Part shown: piece after piece, positions 62,864 through 64,000 of the stretch
How positions within the stretch are numbered: the first letter of the stretch is position 1
How the letters are laid out: each line of letters begins with the position of its first letter
Source: Coemansia sp. RSA 487
Taxonomy: Eukaryota > Kickxellomycota > Kickxellomycetes > Kickxellales > Kickxellaceae
Assembly (NCBI GenBank): GCA_027577595.1
Contig: JANBRJ010000058.1
Span: 1 to 64,000 of the forward strand
DNA: 64,000 bases
Direction of reading: 5' to 3'
The notes under the pieces: model-generated
Databases searched by the model: none
Seen by the model: the letters and a program-made list of their open reading frames with translations, nothing else
What the model was told of the DNA's origin: nothing
Translations under genes and position numbers: made by a program

Positions 62864-64000
62864 CTATTTTCTCTTTGCATATCTTGTGAAAACGTCAAAG
62901 TAGAGCATGTTGAGCACCTCGTCTTTGATTTCGTCAAATATAGTGAGCGTCAGCTGGCTCCTTCCGAGTCTTTCGCGGATGCGAAGCACCATAGCCGAGG
63001 GCAAGCTGACAGCGGTGTACGAGTTTGAGTTGATGAAAACGCTAAACATAACAACTAGCTTATCCATCGATGCTACAGGGAACGGAGTAGCTTCGTTCAA
63101 GTCGTACTGTGGATAGACTGCGCGAGCAGTTTCAAGGATGCACACAGTTGGCGGCGTTTGCAAGCGAAGCGTCTTGGAATTAGAGTGGTCGCGGTTGGCA
63201 AGCGCCAGGTAGTCAATATCGTTGTCTATCGTGCTTGTCATTCGGGACATGTATCCAGGGTCTAGCTGGTCAGCGTCCTCGCGCCAAATGTCCTCAGAGC
63301 CAAGCGCAATGATTGTCTGCGTCTTGAGCGACTGGTACTCGTCAATGAAGGCAGTCATTTCTGAGCAGAAGCACGATGCAGCAAAGTCACAGAAGTATCG
63401 GTACTCGTAAGGGTCAGCAAGAACTCCGTTGAATTCGGCGCGTCTGCCAATATCGGATCCGCCAGCGGCATTGGCAATGACGGCAGCCATAGACTGGCCC
63501 GCTGGGTCGGGGTTTGCCAGCGCATCGGAGCCGTGAATACGGCTCAAAACTTCGCGTGAGTGGCGGTTTGCACTCCATAGAGGAATAGCCAGTGACACTG
63601 TATGCAGGATAATGGCACAGAGCCACGAGAAGAACCACCCCGACCACTTCACTGCCAAGTGGAAGAGAGCGGTTTCCCAGATCACTGTCAGCACGATGCA
63701 CAGGGCGCCTACAATAATCGATACGTAAAGGTCATTTCTAATACCATAGGCATCCTTCAGTGACCAGCACTTTACAAGCAATATGGGAAGGATGAAAACA
63801 ACGTAGAATCCTGGGATGATAACCATTGGAAGGAATCCCCATACTAGTGTGCAGTTGTTGCTCACTGGCCGTAGCGTAAACTGTTTGTTGACTATGTTGA
63901 TGACCAACGATATAGCAACTGCAGCGAAAATGTGGCCAAAGATAAATAGTACCAGGGCCTTGTCTGTGGCATAGCGCTGCAGCCGAGTGTACTTCTTTAG
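62864..64000 (-). CDS. Seven-helix receptor with RGS domain, copy 2 (5' end outside window)
   Basis: The frame stays open to the window edge; the first visible residues LKKYTRLQRYATDKALVLF align with LKRYTRWQRYVSDKALSLF of copy 1 at about residue 215. Visible parts are the last four helices (including VVFILPILLVKCWSLKDAYGIRN) and the complete RGS domain from FNGVLADPYEYRYFCDFAASCFCSEM to the stop. The last 60 residues are almost identical to copy 1. The loop after helix seven differs most (SGDALANPDPAGQSMAA region). The N-terminal three helices should lie past position 64000. Confidence 0.85.
   Translation of the reverse strand, partial: LKKYTRLQRYATDKALVLFIFGHIFAAVAISLVINIVNKQFTLRPVSNNCTLVWGFLPMVIIPGFYVVFILPILLVKCWSLKDAYGIRNDLYVSIIVGALCIVLTVIWETALFHLAVKWSGWFFSWLCAIILHTVSLAIPLWSANRHSREVLSRIHGSDALANPDPAGQSMAAVIANAAGGSDIGRRAEFNGVLADPYEYRYFCDFAASCFCSEMTAFIDEYQSLKTQTIIALGSEDIWREDADQLDPGYMSRMTSTIDNDIDYLALANRDHSNSKTLRLQTPPTVCILETARAVYPQYDLNEATPFPVASMDKLVVMFSVFINSNSYTAVSLPSAMVLRIRERLGRSQLTLTIFDEIKDEVLNMLYFDVFTRYAKRK

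Overview
The window looks like nuclear DNA of an early-diverging filamentous fungus. It holds a STE12 with a homeodomain-like DNA-binding region plus two C2H2 fingers, a FunK1-type kinase, fungal receptors that fuse seven membrane helices to an RGS domain, and mitochondrial ARG7 and PET117. Genes are almost free of introns (one clear intron, in the FunK1 gene). The expanded F-box-like and acyl-CoA-synthetase-like families make a Kickxellales fungus such as Coemansia my best guess. That placement is inference from gene style; no marker was searched.

Layout. 1-12.2 kb: a 3.2-kb pyrimidine-rich leader, STE12, a small secreted protein, a decayed copy of the splicing factor CDC5/CEF1, and cytosolic glutaminyl-tRNA synthetase. 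12.4-13.2 kb: a headless remnant of a FunK1 kinase. 13.5-23.3 kb: a tandem array of five F-box-like genes on one strand, two intact and three broken. 24.6-32.2 kb: ER glucosidase II alpha, a one-helix membrane protein with a PPPY motif, a GPI-anchored-type cell-wall protein, a transposase relic and a small membrane protein with a Cys cluster. 32.6-38.4 kb: a protein with an RPA-C/DDIAS-like zinc-ribbon OB fold and an intact two-exon FunK1 kinase. 38.7-39.2 kb: a dense array of short hairpins. 40.3-45.2 kb: a compact housekeeping block (TRM10, PET117, a LisH-CTLH-WD40 protein, ARG7).

45.5-64 kb is the accessory region. Four divergent long-chain acyl-CoA-synthetase-like genes and two 7TM-RGS receptor genes lie here. 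One receptor/synthetase pair, tail to tail 165 bp apart, is present again in inverted orientation about 10 kb away, and even the short intergenic spacer is conserved. The synthetase genes are mosaics: the first and fourth share a roughly 0.8-kb tract that appears identical from the start codon to codon 265 and then diverge sharply, and the second and third share an identical 249-bp tract. This points to recent gene conversion or recombination between inverted copies.

How genes may work together: STE12 and the receptors belong to the same broad class of signalling genes, and the receptor/synthetase pairing could couple lipid sensing to lipid activation. That link is a hypothesis drawn only from linkage and co-duplication.
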